DNA from: Treponema sp.
GTDB lineage: Bacteria > Spirochaetota > Spirochaetia > Treponematales > Breznakiellaceae
Assembly: GCA_031281685.1 (NCBI GenBank)
Contig: JAITFA010000032.1
Location: 1 to 6,103, forward strand
DNA length: 6,103 nucleotides
Reading direction: 5' to 3'
Shown here: positions 6,087 through 6,103 of the stretch, piece by piece
Position numbering within the stretch: the stretch's first letter is position 1
How the letters are laid out: every line of letters begins with the position of its first letter
Made by a program: the position numbers and the translations under genes
Notes under the pieces: model-generated
The model's input: the letters and a program-made list of their open reading frames with translations, nothing else
Told to the model about the DNA's origin: nothing
The model's database searches: none

Positions 6087-6103
6087 TATTAACCGAAGGC
6101 GGG

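Larger units (their letters stand above)
5816..6103. other. AT-rich non-coding region upstream of the permease genes
   Basis: About 290 bases to the right edge with no credible gene. Base composition changes sharply from the GC-rich genes to AT-rich sequence. The part next to the permease (5814-5840) is built from repeats of TACGAT/ATACAAT. A 10-bp palindrome, AAGAATTCTT, lies at 5884-5893. Divergent promoter-like sequences lie at about 5914-5950, followed by the inverted repeat at 5980-6086. Short frames such as GTG AGC AAC near 5997 end within 15 codons and look meaningless. No riboflavin (FMN) or purine riboswitch signature was recognised. Confidence 0.6.

Noticed and set aside
5950..6103. 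Riboswitch (FMN or purine) or leader peptide before the transporter
   Set aside because: No conserved riboswitch core was recognised, and the short open frames have no ribosome-binding site and end after about a dozen codons or fewer.

Overview
Likely organism: a bacterium, most plausibly a spirochaete of the Treponema group. This is an inference from gene content: a motility-associated MAF/DUF115 glycosyltransferase, an inner-membrane-anchored SurA/PpiD-like isomerase, and a BmpA/PnrA/Rfu-type ABC permease pair, all in moderately GC-rich genes with an AT-rich upstream region. No rRNA or other marker gene is present, so genus is not proven.

Layout. Positions 1-961 (minus) hold the 5' 320 codons of a MAF-type glycosyltransferase gene that runs off the left edge. 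Its start overlaps by 41 bp the end of a 524-residue membrane-anchored parvulin-type isomerase (921-2495, minus). A short divergent intergenic region (2496-2602) carries ribosome-binding sites for both flanking genes and a small palindrome. Next comes a 405-residue long-form alanyl-tRNA editing protein on the plus strand (2603-3820). It ends in a 17-bp tail-to-tail overlap with the second of two ABC transporter permeases (3804-4751, minus), whose start overlaps by 4 bp the stop of the first permease (4748 to about 5815, minus). The rest, about 5816-6103, is AT-rich and non-coding. It holds divergent promoter-like sequences and three copies of a TACAYTTTGTT motif, two of them forming a 14-bp perfect inverted repeat.

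How the genes work together. The isomerase and the MAF glycosyltransferase look like one transcription unit for envelope/periplasmic protein folding and protein glycosylation (flagellin is the usual MAF substrate, and spirochaete flagella are periplasmic). A terminator-like hairpin sits at the start of the second gene. The two permeases would form the membrane channel of a nucleoside- or riboflavin-type ABC importer. Its ATPase and substrate-binding lipoprotein are not in the window. The editing protein is a stand-alone quality-control enzyme that hydrolyses mischarged tRNA(Ala).

This is essentially an ordinary chromosomal region. I found no mobile element, CRISPR array, tRNA or rRNA, and no credible new multigene system. 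The parts most worth a second look are the repeat-bearing region at the right edge and the hairpin inside the start of the glycosyltransferase gene.
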